A stretch of 64,000 nucleotides of DNA. It comes from Gammaproteobacteria bacterium. Its GTDB lineage: Bacteria; Pseudomonadota; Gammaproteobacteria; GCA-001735895. Location of the stretch: the NCBI GenBank assembly GCA_029862005.1, contig JAOTYD010000003.1, positions 1-64,000 on the forward strand, written 5' to 3'. Below are positions 36,883 through 45,447 of the stretch, piece after piece. The notes beneath the pieces are model-generated. The model searched no databases. It had not been told where the DNA came from and saw only the letters and a program-made list of their open reading frames with translations. Position 1 is the stretch's first letter. Each line of letters begins with the position of its first letter. Both the position numbers and the translations under genes were made by a program.

Positions 36883-37683
36883 ATGCAAGAAATACTGCGC
36901 AATACACTGAGAAAAATTCTGATGGCTCTGGTACGCACACTGTTACGCAACGGCATGGCTTACGGAGAGTTCGACCAGATTGCACGCAAGGCCTTTGTTG
37001 ACGTTGCCTATCGTGATTTTACGCCCAGCGGCAAGAAACAGACCGTGTCAAACGTGGCGATCCTGACCGGATTAAATCGCAAGGAAGTCAAGAAACTATC
37101 TGAACTTGATCTGGGGCAATCCCCGGGTGACGACAAGCAATACAATCGGGTGGTGCGAGTGCTGGGAGGCTGGATTAACGATCCTCGCTTTTTACGCAAG
37201 GATGGTAATCCGCGCGACCTGGAGCACGAAGGCGAGAATTCGTTTAGCGAACTGGTCAAGCTCTATAGTGGCGATATGCCGGTAGCGGCGATGCAAAAGG
37301 TTTTACTCAATTCGGCCAATATCAAGTTTACCGACGATAACAAGGTGCGCTTGCTCAGCCATGCCTACCTGCCGTCGGATGATCCGGTCGAAAAACTGGC
37401 GATTCTCGGCACCGATGCGAGCCAGCTGGTGGACACCATCGATTTCAATCTAACCGCCCCGGAAGAGGCGCTGCGTTTTCAGCGCAAGGCTTCGAATCCA
37501 AAGGTGGCGCCAGAATCGATACCGGAAATCAAGCAATTTTTAAGACGCAAAGGACAGGCCTTCCTCGAGGAAATCGATTTATACCTGTCTCAGCATGAAA
37601 CTGAAGATGACTCGAGCGCCGAAGTCAGTGTCAGCGTGTTTTACCACGAGTCGAAAGATGAAGATCGGGACGTTGAAAAATGA
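36883..37683 (+). CDS. Putative DNA-binding protein, DUF6502-like
   Basis: A 266-residue cytoplasmic protein without signal peptide or membrane helix. The N-terminal 80 residues contain FDQIARKAFVDVAYRDF followed by TVSNVAILTGLNRKEVKKL, which reads like a helix-turn-helix with its recognition helix. The rest is helical and charged. I recall such proteins as DUF6502, often beside DUF5666 genes, but this assignment is from memory of the pattern. It lies between two DUF5666 genes and overlaps the second by 4 bp. It is the only plausible DNA-binding protein in the island, so it is the leading candidate for the regulator of the palindromes. Confidence 0.6.
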   Translation: MQEILRNTLRKILMALVRTLLRNGMAYGEFDQIARKAFVDVAYRDFTPSGKKQTVSNVAILTGLNRKEVKKLSELDLGQSPGDDKQYNRVVRVLGGWINDPRFLRKDGNPRDLEHEGENSFSELVKLYSGDMPVAAMQKVLLNSANIKFTDDNKVRLLSHAYLPSDDPVEKLAILGTDASQLVDTIDFNLTAPEEALRFQRKASNPKVAPESIPEIKQFLRRKGQAFLEEIDLYLSQHETEDDSSAEVSVSVFYHESKDEDRDVEK

Positions 37684-39194
37684 TTAATAGCCAATGGAAT
37701 CCCGTTAAAGCGGCCACACTAATTTGCCTGTTAGCGGGCAGCCTTATGCTGAACGGCTGCGGTGGCAGCAGTGGCGGCTCGGACACAAGCGCCGGCATCG
37801 GCGGCACCGGCATTGCAGTCGGTAAGATAACCGATTTCGGCAGTGTTTATGTCAACGGCAACATTTTCAATACTAATCAGAGCCAGTTCATCGTCGATGG
37901 CAATTCATCCGCAAGCGAAAATGATCTGTCTATTGGTATGGTGGTAATTGTCAAGGCCGAGACCAATAACGGTCTGTTCACCGGTAATGCGCTCGAAGTC
38001 TTTTACGACGACGAAGTCGAAGGGCCTGTCACGAGTGTCACGCCTGATCCGATGGACGCGAATTTAAAAACCATCACAGTATTCGGCCAGACCATTACCC
38101 TCGATGATACAAGTACATTGTTTAAAGACAGGTCCGTTACTCCCGATCCCAATTACGGCTTTGCTACGATTGCTGTCAATGATGTAATTGAAGTCAGCGG
38201 ATTTCGCGTTTCACCGACCGAAATCACAGCAACTTATGTCGAGAAGACCGATGATCTGAATCCAGGAGCAAGCGAGGTCGAATTGCGCGGCACCGTCAGT
38301 CAGTTCTCGGCGATGAACCAGAATTTCATGCTCGATGGCGTGCAGATTACTTTCGACATGAACACCCAAATCGAAGTTACCGGCAGTCTGGTAGATGGTC
38401 TTTTTGTCGAAGTCGAGGGAATTTACTTCGATAATCCATCCGTATTTGTACACGCCGAGGAAATTGAGGAAGAGGAAGAGGGCTTCGGCGATGATGTTGA
38501 CGATGTAAGCCTGCAGGGAATCATTAGTAACTTTATGGGAGGTCCCCAAACCTTTGAAATCGATGGTCAGATGATCGACTTCAGCGGTGCGCAAATCGAG
38601 CCCACCGGTGCGATGCTTGGCGATGGTCTGGAAGTTGAAGTCGAGGGCGACATCGTCGCCGGTGTTTTAATCGCCGAGGAAGTCGAAGTCCGGGAAGGCG
38701 AGGCTAAACTCGAGGCTTTTGTGAGTTCTGTTAATCTGGCAAATAACAGTTTTGAGGTTAGCTACTTTGGTGGGCTCGGAACGGTAACGGTCCTTGTCGA
38801 CACCCAGACTATCTTCGAAGACGAGAAGGGAGCTATGCCACTTGAGGATTTAGAGCTTAGTGGCCTTACTCCCCTTGTTGATTTCGTCAAGCTCGAAGGT
38901 AAAGAGATGGTCAATGATGAAGTCGTCGCGAGTACGATCAAAAGAATCGATGATGATGATTATAAGCTCCAGGGTGCGGTTGACGGTTGGATCCCGATAG
39001 GCACATCAGCTTCGATCACGGTCCTGGGTATCATTTTTCCAGTGGATACAACCCCGATAACCGGCACGGAATTCGAAGGCTACGCGAACGCGGCAGAATT
39101 TTTTACTGCGCTCGCTGCGGCAGTCGATCCTGAAGTAGAAATCGAAGACGATATTCCCGCCGATGGTGTCGCCGACAAAGTTGAATTCGAATAG
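37680..39194 (+). CDS. DUF5666 lipoprotein B
   Basis: A 504-residue acidic lipoprotein (lipobox LMLNGC, then GGSSGGSD) with the same beta-repeat plan as lipoprotein A: TDFGSVYVNGNIF, VNDVIEVSGFRV, LFVEVEGIYF. Overlap with the DUF6502-like gene indicates one operon. The gene ends 6 bp before the convergent protease gene stops, so the island abuts the backbone here. Function unknown; a role in envelope or extracellular assembly is possible but unproven. Confidence 0.8.
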   Translation: MINSQWNPVKAATLICLLAGSLMLNGCGGSSGGSDTSAGIGGTGIAVGKITDFGSVYVNGNIFNTNQSQFIVDGNSSASENDLSIGMVVIVKAETNNGLFTGNALEVFYDDEVEGPVTSVTPDPMDANLKTITVFGQTITLDDTSTLFKDRSVTPDPNYGFATIAVNDVIEVSGFRVSPTEITATYVEKTDDLNPGASEVELRGTVSQFSAMNQNFMLDGVQITFDMNTQIEVTGSLVDGLFVEVEGIYFDNPSVFVHAEEIEEEEEGFGDDVDDVSLQGIISNFMGGPQTFEIDGQMIDFSGAQIEPTGAMLGDGLEVEVEGDIVAGVLIAEEVEVREGEAKLEAFVSSVNLANNSFEVSYFGGLGTVTVLVDTQTIFEDEKGAMPLEDLELSGLTPLVDFVKLEGKEMVNDEVVASTIKRIDDDDYKLQGAVDGWIPIGTSASITVLGIIFPVDTTPITGTEFEGYANAAEFFTALAAAVDPEVEIEDDIPADGVADKVEFE

Positions 39195-39200
39195 TCCGGA

Positions 39201-40355
39201 TTACAGTTGCGGGCGTTGGATGACCTTCATGTCGAGGTTTAATTTTTCCGGGCCACGATAGATTGTGACTTTTATCTGCTCGCCGGGTTGGTACGGCGTT
39301 ATCTGGTTAAGCAAATCGCGGATCCCGAGCACCGGTTTGCCCTCGACTTCAACTACTATATCGCCGGCCCTGATGCCGGCCATGTCGGCGGGGCTATTGA
39401 TAAATACGCCGACGATTAATGCGCCCTTGATGTCCGGGTCGCCGGTGGCCATCGCCGCACTGGTGGTTACTTCGGTGCCTTCAACCCCGAGCCAGCCGCG
39501 CGTCACTTTTCCGAACTTGATGATTTGTCGCATGATGTCGAGCGCCAGCGATATGGGTATTGCGAAGCCGATACCCTGTGCACCGACGGACTGACTGAAA
39601 ATTGCCGTATTGATGCCGATCAGCTCGCCGCGCGCGTTGATCAGCGCACCCCCCGAATTGCCGGGATTAATTGCAGCATCGGTCTGGATAAAGTTCTCGA
39701 AGGTATTGAGCCCGATGCGATTACGCCCGGTCGCGCTGACGATACCCATGGTCACAGTCTGACCGACGTTGAGCGGATTTCCAATCGCCAGCACGACATC
39801 GCCGACGCGGATGGCTCGTTCGTCTGCGATCTTGATCCCGGCCAGGTCGGTGATCGGGATCTGTAAAATGGCGATGTCGGTCTCCCGGTCCTCGCCGATC
39901 AGAACGGCCTGGCTGCCGCGTCCGTCGGCCAGGGAAATCAGGATTTCATCGGCACCGTCAATAACGTGCTGATTAGTGAGAATGTAGCCGTCGGCACCAA
40001 TGATGACGCCAGAACCCAGGTTGGTTTCACTGCGGCTGCGTTGGCGCCGTTTTAGTTGATCGCTAAAGAACTGGCTGAATATCGGATCCTCGAGCAATGG
40101 ATGCGGTTTTTCGGTAACCGTTTTCATTGTATAAATCGTGACTACCGAAGCGCTCGAAGATGCGACTGCATCCGCGTAGGAAAACACCCCTTTACCGTTA
40201 CCTGGTAGTGGCTGTACCTGCTCCTGTGACGATGACAGGAATGCCAGGATTTCGTCTTTATCCTTGTCACTTACGGTAATCAGGTAGATGGTCGCAAGTG
40301 CCAGTCCGATTAATCCGAATTGAAATAAGAAGCCGACGGCTTTGATTAGTTTCAT
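39201..40355 (-). CDS. degS: DegS/AlgW-type periplasmic serine protease
   Basis: A 384-residue membrane-anchored HtrA protease with an N-terminal helix (about 8-27), a trypsin-like domain with the catalytic triad His130 (LTNQHVIDGAD), Asp160 (ETDIAILQI) and Ser234 (NPGNSGGAL), and one PDZ domain (about 285-375, containing GIRAGDIVVEVEGKPV). One PDZ and the membrane anchor fit DegS/AlgW, which start the cleavage of anti-sigma factor RseA/MucA under envelope stress. Position upstream of Nif3-like and petABC matches Pseudomonas algW. Confidence 0.92.
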   Translation of the reverse strand: MKLIKAVGFLFQFGLIGLALATIYLITVSDKDKDEILAFLSSSQEQVQPLPGNGKGVFSYADAVASSSASVVTIYTMKTVTEKPHPLLEDPIFSQFFSDQLKRRQRSRSETNLGSGVIIGADGYILTNQHVIDGADEILISLADGRGSQAVLIGEDRETDIAILQIPITDLAGIKIADERAIRVGDVVLAIGNPLNVGQTVTMGIVSATGRNRIGLNTFENFIQTDAAINPGNSGGALINARGELIGINTAIFSQSVGAQGIGFAIPISLALDIMRQIIKFGKVTRGWLGVEGTEVTTSAAMATGDPDIKGALIVGVFINSPADMAGIRAGDIVVEVEGKPVLGIRDLLNQITPYQPGEQIKVTIYRGPEKLNLDMKVIQRPQL

Positions 40356-40399
40356 CCTGCGATAGTATCATAGCGATCTTGAATACAGGATCCGGCGCC

Positions 40400-41146
40400 A
40401 TGCAACTAAAACGACTCTGTGAGTTCTGCGATGAGTACCTGGGCGTCAGTGAATTTGACGACTATTGCCCAAACGGATTGCAGGTCGAGGCAACGGTCGA
40501 AGTCAATAAAATAGTTTGTGGCGTGACCGCGAGCCAGGCCCTGATTGATGCCGCGATTAAGCAGGATGCCGACACCCTGATTGTGCACCACGGTTATTTC
40601 TGGAAGGGAGAATCGCAGGCTATCAGCGGCTACAAGGGCAGACGTATCAGCAGCCTGATAAAAAACGGCATCAACATGCTGGCATTTCACCTGCCGCTGG
40701 ATGTCCATCCCGAGGTTGGCAACAACGTGCAACTTGCCCGGGTCCTGGACTGGGAGGTAACGGGCAGTTTTGGCGAGCAGGGCCTGGTATTCGAAGGTAG
40801 TTTACGCATCCAACAGACCCTGGATCAATTCGCGCAGCAAATTGAAACGGGTATCGATACCCGCGCGCTTGCAATCAGTGCCGGCGATCACGCGATAAAG
40901 CGGATTGCCTGGTGTACCGGTGCAGCGCAGGGCTTTATCGAAGCCGCGGCCGAACGTGGTGTCGATGCTTTTGTCAGCGGCGAAGTATCGGAACCAACCT
41001 TTCACCTGGCCCGGGAAATGGGCATTCACTATGTTGCGGCAGGACATCATGCGACCGAGCGCTACGGAGTGCAGGCACTGGCGAAAGTCATTGCCGAACG
41101 GTTCGGTATCGAACAGCAATTTATCGATATTCCGAACCCAGTCTGA
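40400..41146 (+). CDS. Nif3-like dinuclear metal center protein (YbgI/DUF34)
   Basis: A 248-residue cytoplasmic protein of the Nif3/YbgI family. Metal ligands are visible in DTLIVHHGYFWKG, NMLAFHLPLDVHPEVGNN, and the C-terminal VAAGHHATERYGV. I use the ATG at 40400; an in-frame TTG at 40379 is less likely. Function is not firmly known; GTP cyclohydrolase-like or iron-handling roles have been proposed. It is divergent from degS, as in relatives. Confidence 0.93.
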   Translation: MQLKRLCEFCDEYLGVSEFDDYCPNGLQVEATVEVNKIVCGVTASQALIDAAIKQDADTLIVHHGYFWKGESQAISGYKGRRISSLIKNGINMLAFHLPLDVHPEVGNNVQLARVLDWEVTGSFGEQGLVFEGSLRIQQTLDQFAQQIETGIDTRALAISAGDHAIKRIAWCTGAAQGFIEAAAERGVDAFVSGEVSEPTFHLAREMGIHYVAAGHHATERYGVQALAKVIAERFGIEQQFIDIPNPV

Positions 41147-41310
41147 AGCCTTGCCGGGAAAGTGATTGAAATCTGCACCAACGGATCCATTTAGGCCTTA
41201 AACGCTCTCGACGCAAAAGTGAAAGTAAGCTATCCTAACGACCGTTTTTTGTGCCCGGGCCGAGGGTCGATTGTGCCGGAACTTCAATACTCAATCGAGG
41301 AAGAATTCGA

Positions 41311-41886
41311 ATGTCTTCAGATGGTTTAGATAATAATCGCAGGCGCTTTCTGACTGCGGCGACGGTTGTCGTTGGCGCCGTCGGTACCGTGGCCGTGGCG
41401 GTACCCTTTCTGTCGAGCTGGAGCCCGAGTGCACGGGCCAAAACTGCTGGCGCGCCGGTGGAGGCAAATATCGGCAAACTCGAACCCGGTCAGCAGATTA
41501 TCGTTAAATGGCGCGGCAAGCCGGTGTGGGTAGTGCGCCGGGACGAGAAAGCATTGGCGACGTTGGCGAATGTTGCAGACCAGCTGCGCGATGTCGAATC
41601 CGATGAAAGTATACAACCGGAATACGCTAAAAATGAGCATCGCTCTCGTAAACCTGAATTTTTGATTATCGAGGGTATTTGCACGCATCTGGGTTGTTCG
41701 CCGACCTACGTGCCCGAAATCACTTCGGATTTCGAGGGTGGTTTCTTCTGTCCCTGCCATGGATCAAAGTTTGATTTTGCCGGACGGGTTTACCAGGGCG
41801 TACCGGCACCAACAAACCTGCCCGTTCCACCACATTACTTCGTCAGCGACGACGTGATTCTTATCGGCGAGGATGGGGTAGCATAA
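41311..41886 (+). CDS. petA: Ubiquinol-cytochrome c reductase Rieske iron-sulfur subunit
   Basis: A 191-residue Rieske protein of the bc1 complex. The N-terminus has [13 protein letters not shown], a Tat-type signal anchor. The 2Fe-2S ligands are Cys124, His126, Cys147 and His150 (CTHLGC and CPCHGS), with Cys129 and Cys149 forming the usual disulfide. The ATG at 41311 has a good ribosome binding site (GAGGAAG); a GTG at 41251 would put 20 residues before the Tat motif. It overlaps petB by 1 bp. Confidence 0.96.
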   Translation: MSSDGLDNNRRRFLTAATVVVGAVGTVAVAVPFLSSWSPSARAKTAGAPVEANIGKLEPGQQIIVKWRGKPVWVVRRDEKALATLANVADQLRDVESDESIQPEYAKNEHRSRKPEFLIIEGICTHLGCSPTYVPEITSDFEGGFFCPCHGSKFDFAGRVYQGVPAPTNLPVPPHYFVSDDVILIGEDGVA

Positions 41887-43112
41887 TGAGTGAAAATAAA
41901 AACAGCGGCGGGTTCCTCGGCTGGATCGATGCGCGTTTCCCCTTGACGAAGATGTTCGAAGAGCATCTGTCAAAGTATTACGCTCCTAAAAACTTCAACT
42001 TCTGGTACTTTTTCGGCTCGCTGGCGCTACTGGTGCTGGTTATTCAGATAGTGACCGGAATTTTCCTGACCATGCATTATAAGCCGGATGGCGACATGGC
42101 GTTCAGCTCGGTCGAATATATCATGCGTGATGTCGACTGGGGCTGGCTAATTCGCTACATACACTCAACCGGGTCCTCGGCATTTTTTATCGTGGTTTAC
42201 CTGCACATGTTCCGTGCGCTGATATATGGTTCTTACCAAAAACCGCGTGAGCTGATCTGGCTGTTCGGCATGTTCATCTTCCTCGCCCTGATGGCCGAGG
42301 CTTTCATGGGCTACCTGTTGCCCTGGGGTCAAATGTCTTACTGGGGTGCACAGGTCATCATTTCGCTGTTTGGTGCGATTCCGGTGGTGGGGGATGAATT
42401 GACCTTGTGGATTCGCGGCGATTTCGTGGTTTCAGATGCGACCCTGAATCGTTTCTTCGCGTTGCACGTGGTGGCAGTCCCTATCGTACTGCTGTTGCTG
42501 GTGGTTATGCATATCATCGCGCTGCATGAAGTCGGCTCGAACAACCCGGATGGCATCGAAATCAAGAAGAACAAGGATGCAAACGGCATTCCGCTCGACG
42601 GCATCCCTTTTCACCCCTATTACTCGGTCAAGGATCTTGTCGGCGTCGTGGTATTTTTGATTTTATTCAGCATCGTGGTGTTTTTCATGCCCGAAATGGG
42701 CGGCTATTTCCTGGAACACGCCAATTTTGTGCCGGCCAACCAGTTTAAAACACCCGAGCACATCGCGCCGGTCTGGTACTTCACGCCGTTTTACGCGATT
42801 TTGCGTGCAATCCCAGACAAGCTCACCGGTGTTATCGCGATGTTTGCGTCAATTGCAGTGCTGTTTGTATTACCCTGGATTGACCGGGGCAAGGTCAGGT
42901 CGGTGCGTTATCGCTCTACAACTTTCAAGATGTTGCTGGTGATGCTCGTGATCAGCTTCATCGGGCTGGGATACCTGGGGGCGCTACCCGCAACCGAGAC
43001 CCGGACCATGTTTGCGCGGATATTCAGCCTCGGTTATTTCGGATTCTTCCTGGGCTTGTGGTGGATCAGCAAGTATGAGGTCACCAAGCCGGTTCCGGAG
43101 AGGGTGCGATAA
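41886..43112 (+). CDS. petB: Ubiquinol-cytochrome c reductase cytochrome b
   Basis: A 408-residue integral membrane subunit with eight helices and both b hemes, carrying the quinone sites. Heme-ligand histidines fall in IRYIHSTGSSAFFIVVYLHMF and FALHVVAVPIVLLLLVVMHIIALHE, and the PEWY-equivalent at the Qo site is PVWYFTPFYAIL. Cytochrome b is unsplit, as in Proteobacteria. It overlaps petA and petC by 1 bp each. Confidence 0.97.
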   Translation: MSENKNSGGFLGWIDARFPLTKMFEEHLSKYYAPKNFNFWYFFGSLALLVLVIQIVTGIFLTMHYKPDGDMAFSSVEYIMRDVDWGWLIRYIHSTGSSAFFIVVYLHMFRALIYGSYQKPRELIWLFGMFIFLALMAEAFMGYLLPWGQMSYWGAQVIISLFGAIPVVGDELTLWIRGDFVVSDATLNRFFALHVVAVPIVLLLLVVMHIIALHEVGSNNPDGIEIKKNKDANGIPLDGIPFHPYYSVKDLVGVVVFLILFSIVVFFMPEMGGYFLEHANFVPANQFKTPEHIAPVWYFTPFYAILRAIPDKLTGVIAMFASIAVLFVLPWIDRGKVRSVRYRSTTFKMLLVMLVISFIGLGYLGALPATETRTMFARIFSLGYFGFFLGLWWISKYEVTKPVPERVR

Positions 43113-43879
43113 TGAACAAGATGTTAATCGTTATTGCGGTTCTGCTATTCCCGGCGATGGTTCATGCTGCCGTTAACGGTCATACCTTTCCGCACGATAA
43201 GATTGAGATTGACTGGAGTGACAAGGCCGCGATGCAGCGCGGTGCTCGTACCTTTGTCAACTATTGTCTCAGTTGTCATTCGGCGTCTTACTCGCGATTC
43301 AACCGCGTCGGCGCAGATCTGGGGATTCCGGACAATCTGGTGCGTGAAAACCTGATTTTTACCACGGATCTCAATGGTAACAAAACCAAGGTCGGTGAAT
43401 TGATGAAGACGACCATGACGCCCGATTACGCGGAACAGGCATTTGGAACCGTGCCGCCCGATCTTTCGCTGGTCGCTCGTTCGCGCGGCGTCAACTGGCT
43501 TTACAATTACCTGCGGGGTTTTTATATCGATGACACCCGTGTCGGGCTGGGGGTCAACAACGGTGTCTTCAAGAATGTAGGTATGCCCCACGTACTGGCT
43601 GAATTACAGGGACTTCAGCAACCAAAATACAAAACCGTGATAGACTCCCACGGTAACGAGAGCGAGGTCATTGTCGATTTCGAAATTATCAAACCAGGTT
43701 TGATGACGGAATCCGAGTATGACCAGACCATTTACGACCTGGTGGCATTTCTTGACTATCTCGCGGAGCCCTATAAGCAGACACGCAAGAACGTTGGTAC
43801 CGGTGTCCTCATTTTTCTATTCGTCTTCCTGATTCTGGCTTATTTCCTCAAGAGAGAATACTGGAAGGACGTTCATTGA
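43112..43879 (+). CDS. petC: Ubiquinol-cytochrome c reductase cytochrome c1
   Basis: A 255-residue cytochrome c1 with a signal peptide (1-19), the heme motif YCLSCHSASY (Cys52 to His56), the likely axial methionine in NVGMPHVLAEL, PPDLSLVARSRG, and a C-terminal membrane anchor (about 228-246). It passes electrons from the Rieske protein to soluble cytochromes, which could also link to the multiheme island; that link is speculation. Confidence 0.96.
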   Translation: MNKMLIVIAVLLFPAMVHAAVNGHTFPHDKIEIDWSDKAAMQRGARTFVNYCLSCHSASYSRFNRVGADLGIPDNLVRENLIFTTDLNGNKTKVGELMKTTMTPDYAEQAFGTVPPDLSLVARSRGVNWLYNYLRGFYIDDTRVGLGVNNGVFKNVGMPHVLAELQGLQQPKYKTVIDSHGNESEVIVDFEIIKPGLMTESEYDQTIYDLVAFLDYLAEPYKQTRKNVGTGVLIFLFVFLILAYFLKREYWKDVH

Positions 43880-43895
43880 CCAGGAAATTATTATT

Positions 43896-44522
43896 ATGTC
43901 AGTAGTGGCAAATCGCCGTTCGGTGATGAGTTGCTTTTCTTCTCCGACCGATCCCGAGTGTCACCGGGCACGCATAGTGCTCGCGGAAAAAGACATTACG
44001 GTTGAAATCCATGATGTAGATACCAACCATCTACCGGAAGATCTGCTCGACTTGAATCCGTACGCAACAGTCCCAACCATGGTCGATCGAGACCTTGTTT
44101 TGTATAACGCGCGGGTATTGATCGAATATCTGGACGAACGTTTTCCGCATCCTCCGCTGATGCCGGTTGACCCGGTATCTCGAGCCAAGAGCCGACTGGC
44201 CCTGTTTCGTATCGAAAGTGACTGGTTCAGCTTGTTGGGAGATATCGAACGTGGCACCGAAAGGAGAAAAACCCAGGCAAAAAAAGCGCTAACCGAAAGC
44301 CTGATTAATTCGAACGATGTGTTTGGTGCAATGCCATATTTTCTGTCTACGGAGTTTAGCCTGCTGGACTGCAGTATTGCCCCGATACTCTGGCGATTGC
44401 CCCATTACGGAATCGAGTTGCCAAAGACTAGCAGGCAGATAACAAACTACATGAAACGCGTTTTCTCTCGACCGTCGTTCCAGGCCAGTCTGTCCGAGCA
44501 GGAACGGGATATGGTTGCCTAG
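43896..44522 (+). CDS. sspA: Stringent starvation protein A
   Basis: A 208-residue protein of the GST fold that binds RNA polymerase in stationary phase and acid stress. The N-terminal thioredoxin-like half starts SVMSCFSSPTDPECHRARIVLAEK, and the helical half contains FSLLDCSIAPILWRLPHYGI. The neighbours petC and sspB are the same as in E. coli relatives and Pseudomonas. Confidence 0.95.
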   Translation: MSVVANRRSVMSCFSSPTDPECHRARIVLAEKDITVEIHDVDTNHLPEDLLDLNPYATVPTMVDRDLVLYNARVLIEYLDERFPHPPLMPVDPVSRAKSRLALFRIESDWFSLLGDIERGTERRKTQAKKALTESLINSNDVFGAMPYFLSTEFSLLDCSIAPILWRLPHYGIELPKTSRQITNYMKRVFSRPSFQASLSEQERDMVA

Positions 44523-44577
44523 GATACCGGGTATTCATGTGGGTAGATCTAAAATGTTCGAAGCGTGAAGGTGCCCG

Positions 44578-44973
44578 GTGACCTCGAGCAAACCTTACCT
44601 GGTACGGGCTCTGTACGAATGGATCCTGGACAACGACACCACCCCGTACATCCTGGTGAGTACCAGTAATGACCAGGTGTTAATACCACCTGGAATCTCC
44701 AATGATGGCAAGGTCGTGTTGAATCTCGCTCCGGCCGCGATACAGGATCTCGAAATGACAAATGAACATGTCTCTTTTTCGGCGCGTTTCAACGGGGTTG
44801 CCGAAAATATCTACTGCCCGATCTCATCTCTGCTGGCAATCTATGCACGTGAAAATGGTGAGGGCATGATGTTCCCGGCCGAAGAATCCGACGACGACGC
44901 TGCCCAGTCCGGCGACGCCGAAACGTCGGACCGCGCTAAATCCAAAGGCCCAACCCTCAAAGTCATCAAATAA
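44578..44973 (+). CDS. sspB: ClpXP adaptor SspB
   Basis: A 131-residue adaptor that delivers ssrA-tagged proteins to ClpXP. It starts with GTG. The substrate-binding domain begins KPYLVRALYEWILDNDTTPYILV, a flexible acidic linker follows (about 100-120), and the C-terminal tail LKVIK is the ClpX-binding motif. Confidence 0.95.
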   Translation: MTSSKPYLVRALYEWILDNDTTPYILVSTSNDQVLIPPGISNDGKVVLNLAPAAIQDLEMTNEHVSFSARFNGVAENIYCPISSLLAIYARENGEGMMFPAEESDDDAAQSGDAETSDRAKSKGPTLKVIK

Positions 44974-45078
44974 CGCCGTAAGACGTCATCGACGATCAAA
45001 GGCAACCGAGGAACCCCCTCTAGCTTCGATCGGTAACCGCGAGTTCCGGTATCTCGCGTTGGTAACCGAATCATCTGG

Positions 45079-45447
45079 TTATTCGGCATAGAAGGCGTTT
45101 CTGATCCAGTTAAATTCGTTAGCGCCATTGGGCTGGCGCTGAATCAGGAACGCGTCAAAGCGCAGCGCCCGATTACCTAAACGCGTGTTTGTCGCGATGT
45201 AGAGCCGGGCGGATTTGATAATTTTGCGTTGCTTGCCCTGGGGTAATGCCACAGCAGCGCCGCCAAACGCAAGTGATCTGCGAAACTTCACCTCGACGAA
45301 ACAAATGACGTCACCATCATGCATGATCAAATCTATTTCGCCAAAGCGACAGCGGTAATTGGATTGTAGTAACCCAAGACCCTGTTCGATCAGGTAATCC
45401 CTGGCCAGATCTTCGTATTGCAATCCCTTGCGAAGGTTGGAGTTCAT
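45079..45447 (-). CDS. yraN: YraN family protein (UPF0102), endonuclease-like
   Basis: A 122-residue protein of the UPF0102 family with a restriction-endonuclease-like fold. The GEIDLIMHDGDVICFVEVKFR stretch carries the Asp and Glu-x-Lys of the fold. Function is not established. It lies 0 bp after lpoA on the same strand, as in many Gammaproteobacteria. Confidence 0.93.
   Translation of the reverse strand: MNSNLRKGLQYEDLARDYLIEQGLGLLQSNYRCRFGEIDLIMHDGDVICFVEVKFRRSLAFGGAAVALPQGKQRKIIKSARLYIATNTRLGNRALRFDAFLIQRQPNGANEFNWIRNAFYAE

Noticed and set aside
44974-45078. Inverted and direct repeats (GGTAACCG, CGCGAG/CTCGCG) between sspB and yraN
   Set aside because: The arms are short and no T tract follows, so neither a terminator nor a mobile element can be supported.
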